NCBI GenBank assembly: GCA_036381125.1
Contig: DASVDK010000261.1
Location: forward strand, 1-6,763
DNA length: 6,763 bases
Origin: DASVDK01 sp036381125 [NCBI: Thermodesulfobacteriota bacterium]
GTDB taxonomy: Bacteria > DASVDK01
Direction: 5' to 3'
In this document: in pieces, positions 5,817 to 6,763 of the stretch
How positions within the stretch are numbered: position 1 is the stretch's first letter
Layout of the letters: each line of letters starts with the position of its first letter
Notes under the pieces: generated by a model
Database searches by the model: none
Seen by the model: the letters and a program-made list of their open reading frames with translations, nothing else
What the model was told of the DNA's origin: nothing
Translations under genes and position numbers: made by a program

Positions 5817-6673
5817 TGCTCGCGCAACTCATCGCCTCTGGTCTTGCGACCGGCTGCCTCTACGGCCTGATCGGCCTCGGCTTCGTCATGATCTGGAATA
5901 CCGCCGCGGTCGTGAACTTCGCCCAGGGGGAGTTCGCGATGCTCGGCATGTTCCTGGCGCTCACCTTCCACATGTTCTGGGAGGTGCCGCTCTGGGTCGC
6001 GCTTCCCCTGGCCGTCGCGGGCGCCGCGGCGGCCGGGTGGGCCACCGAACGGCTCTTCGTCAGGCCGATCCTCGGCGCCGATCCGCTGAGCGTCATCATG
6101 GTGACGATCGGGCTACAGATCCTCTTCTCCAACGGGGCGAAGTTCCTCTGGGGTACGCAGCCGTACCCCTTCCCGTCGTACTCCGGCGGAGACCCCGTGC
6201 GCGTGGCCGGCCTCGTCCTGCAGCCCCAACTGGTCGTGATCGTCGCCGCCACCGTTGCGCTCGCCTTCCTGCTCCACGTCCTGTCGCAACGGACCACCTT
6301 CGGGAAGTGTCTGCGCGCCGTGTCGCAAGACCGCGAGGCGGCAAGCCTCGTGGGGATCGACGTGAACCGGACCATCGCGCGCGGCTTCGCCCTCAGCACC
6401 GGGCTCGCCGGCGTGGCGGGGGTCCTCATGGCGCCGGTCGTCTTCGTCGCCGCGGACGTCGGCCTGCCGCTCCTGATCAAGTCGTTCATCGCCGCGGTGA
6501 TCGGCGGCTTCGGCAGCCATCCCGGCGCCCTGGTCGGCGGGGTGCTGATCGGCCTGCTCGACAACCTCGTCGGCTTCTACGTCTCCACCGACTATCGCGA
6601 CGCGATTTCCTTCCTCGCCCTGGTCGCGATCCTGCTGGTCAGGCCGCAAGGCCTGTTCCCGCGGCATCGCTAG
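5816..6673 (+). CDS. livH: ABC transporter permease, LivH type
   Basis: This 285-residue integral inner-membrane protein is slightly shorter than E. coli LivH. Hydrophobic segments recur along its length, about eight in all. The first is LIASGLATGCLYGLIGLGFV, and the family hallmark NFAQGEFAM is at 34-42. A cytoplasmic EAA-like loop that contacts the ATPase lies at about 167-195 (RAVSQDREAASLVGIDVNRT). After it come the conserved GLAGVAGVLMAP and FIAAVIGGFGSHPGALVGG stretches and the usual ending VRPQGLFPRHR. It forms half of the membrane channel of the importer fed by the upstream binding protein. ATG 5816 overlaps the preceding stop as TGATG, a re-initiation arrangement. The reading frame is open far upstream, but homology begins only here. 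The transported compound is unknown, so the symbol denotes family, not a proven leucine transporter. Confidence 0.94.
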   Translation: MLAQLIASGLATGCLYGLIGLGFVMIWNTAAVVNFAQGEFAMLGMFLALTFHMFWEVPLWVALPLAVAGAAAAGWATERLFVRPILGADPLSVIMVTIGLQILFSNGAKFLWGTQPYPFPSYSGGDPVRVAGLVLQPQLVVIVAATVALAFLLHVLSQRTTFGKCLRAVSQDREAASLVGIDVNRTIARGFALSTGLAGVAGVLMAPVVFVAADVGLPLLIKSFIAAVIGGFGSHPGALVGGVLIGLLDNLVGFYVSTDYRDAISFLALVAILLVRPQGLFPRHR

Positions 6674-6689
6674 GGCGCAGGGGGAGGAC

Positions 6690-6763
6690 GTGCGCCGGAC
6701 GGTCCCTCTCGTGATCGCCGCGGCGGCGCTGCTGGCGCTCCCGGCGCTCCTGCCGGCCTACCC
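6690..6763 (+). CDS. livM: Start of a second ABC permease, probably LivM type (cut by window edge)
   Basis: GTG 6690 follows a strong ribosome binding site (GGGGGAGG, 6680-6687), 16 bases after the LivH-type stop. Only 24 codons are visible. They encode a basic start (MRRTVPLV) and then an Ala/Leu hydrophobic helix ending LPALLPAYP. LivM-type permeases usually begin this way, with a membrane helix ending in a Pro-Tyr/Phe-containing turn, and gene order livH-livM is standard. The assignment rests mainly on position and hydrophobicity, because no diagnostic LivM motif lies inside the window. Confidence 0.7.
   Translation, partial: MRRTVPLVIAAAALLALPALLPAY

Noticed and set aside
1-6763. tRNA, rRNA, CRISPR array, insertion sequence or attachment site
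   Set aside because: Looked for on both strands. No direct repeat arrays, transposase motifs, tRNA-like cloverleaf or rRNA signatures were found.

Overview
The window is very GC-rich (about 70% by eye). It uses GTG as well as ATG starts, keeps tight gene spacing, and has G+C-rich third codon positions throughout. This suggests a high-GC soil or environmental bacterium with a Gram-negative-type solute uptake system, such as a Pseudomonadota member or a Rokubacteria-like lineage. The assignment is an inference from composition and gene content only; no rRNA or marker gene is present.

Layout. On the minus strand at the left edge (1-298) lies the N-terminal part of a LivF/LivG-type ABC ATPase. 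It has a clear Walker A motif but no usable start codon, so it looks like a decayed or truncated gene. An AT-rich inverted repeat (263-294) follows, and then everything runs on the plus strand. First comes an unrecognised protein built of two copies of one domain (401-1237), then an IclR-family regulator (1271-2059). A 126-base gap holds a GC-rich hairpin, an AT-rich palindrome and a leader able to pair with the next gene's ribosome binding site. Next are a thiamine-diphosphate enzyme of the acetolactate-synthase superfamily (2186-3925) and, overlapping it by four bases, a short divergent HpcH/HpaI-type aldolase (3922-4620). After these come a periplasmic amino-acid-type binding protein (4674-5816), a LivH-type permease overlapping it by one base (5816-6673), and the first 24 codons of what is probably a LivM-type permease (6690 to the right edge).

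How the parts may work together. The right half is the start of a branched-chain-amino-acid-type (HAAT) ABC importer; its ATPases would be expected beyond the right edge. It is preceded, in one apparent transcription unit, by two carbon-carbon bond enzymes that typically act on 2-oxo acids, and upstream by an IclR regulator. This has the look of a substrate-inducible catabolic module: import a small carboxylic acid or amino-acid-like compound, then cleave or decarboxylate it. The substrate cannot be read from the sequence.

The two most unusual items are the two-domain protein of unknown function and the aldolase. The aldolase keeps the metal ligands of its family but appears to have lost the catalytic His/Asp pair and the glycine-rich loop.
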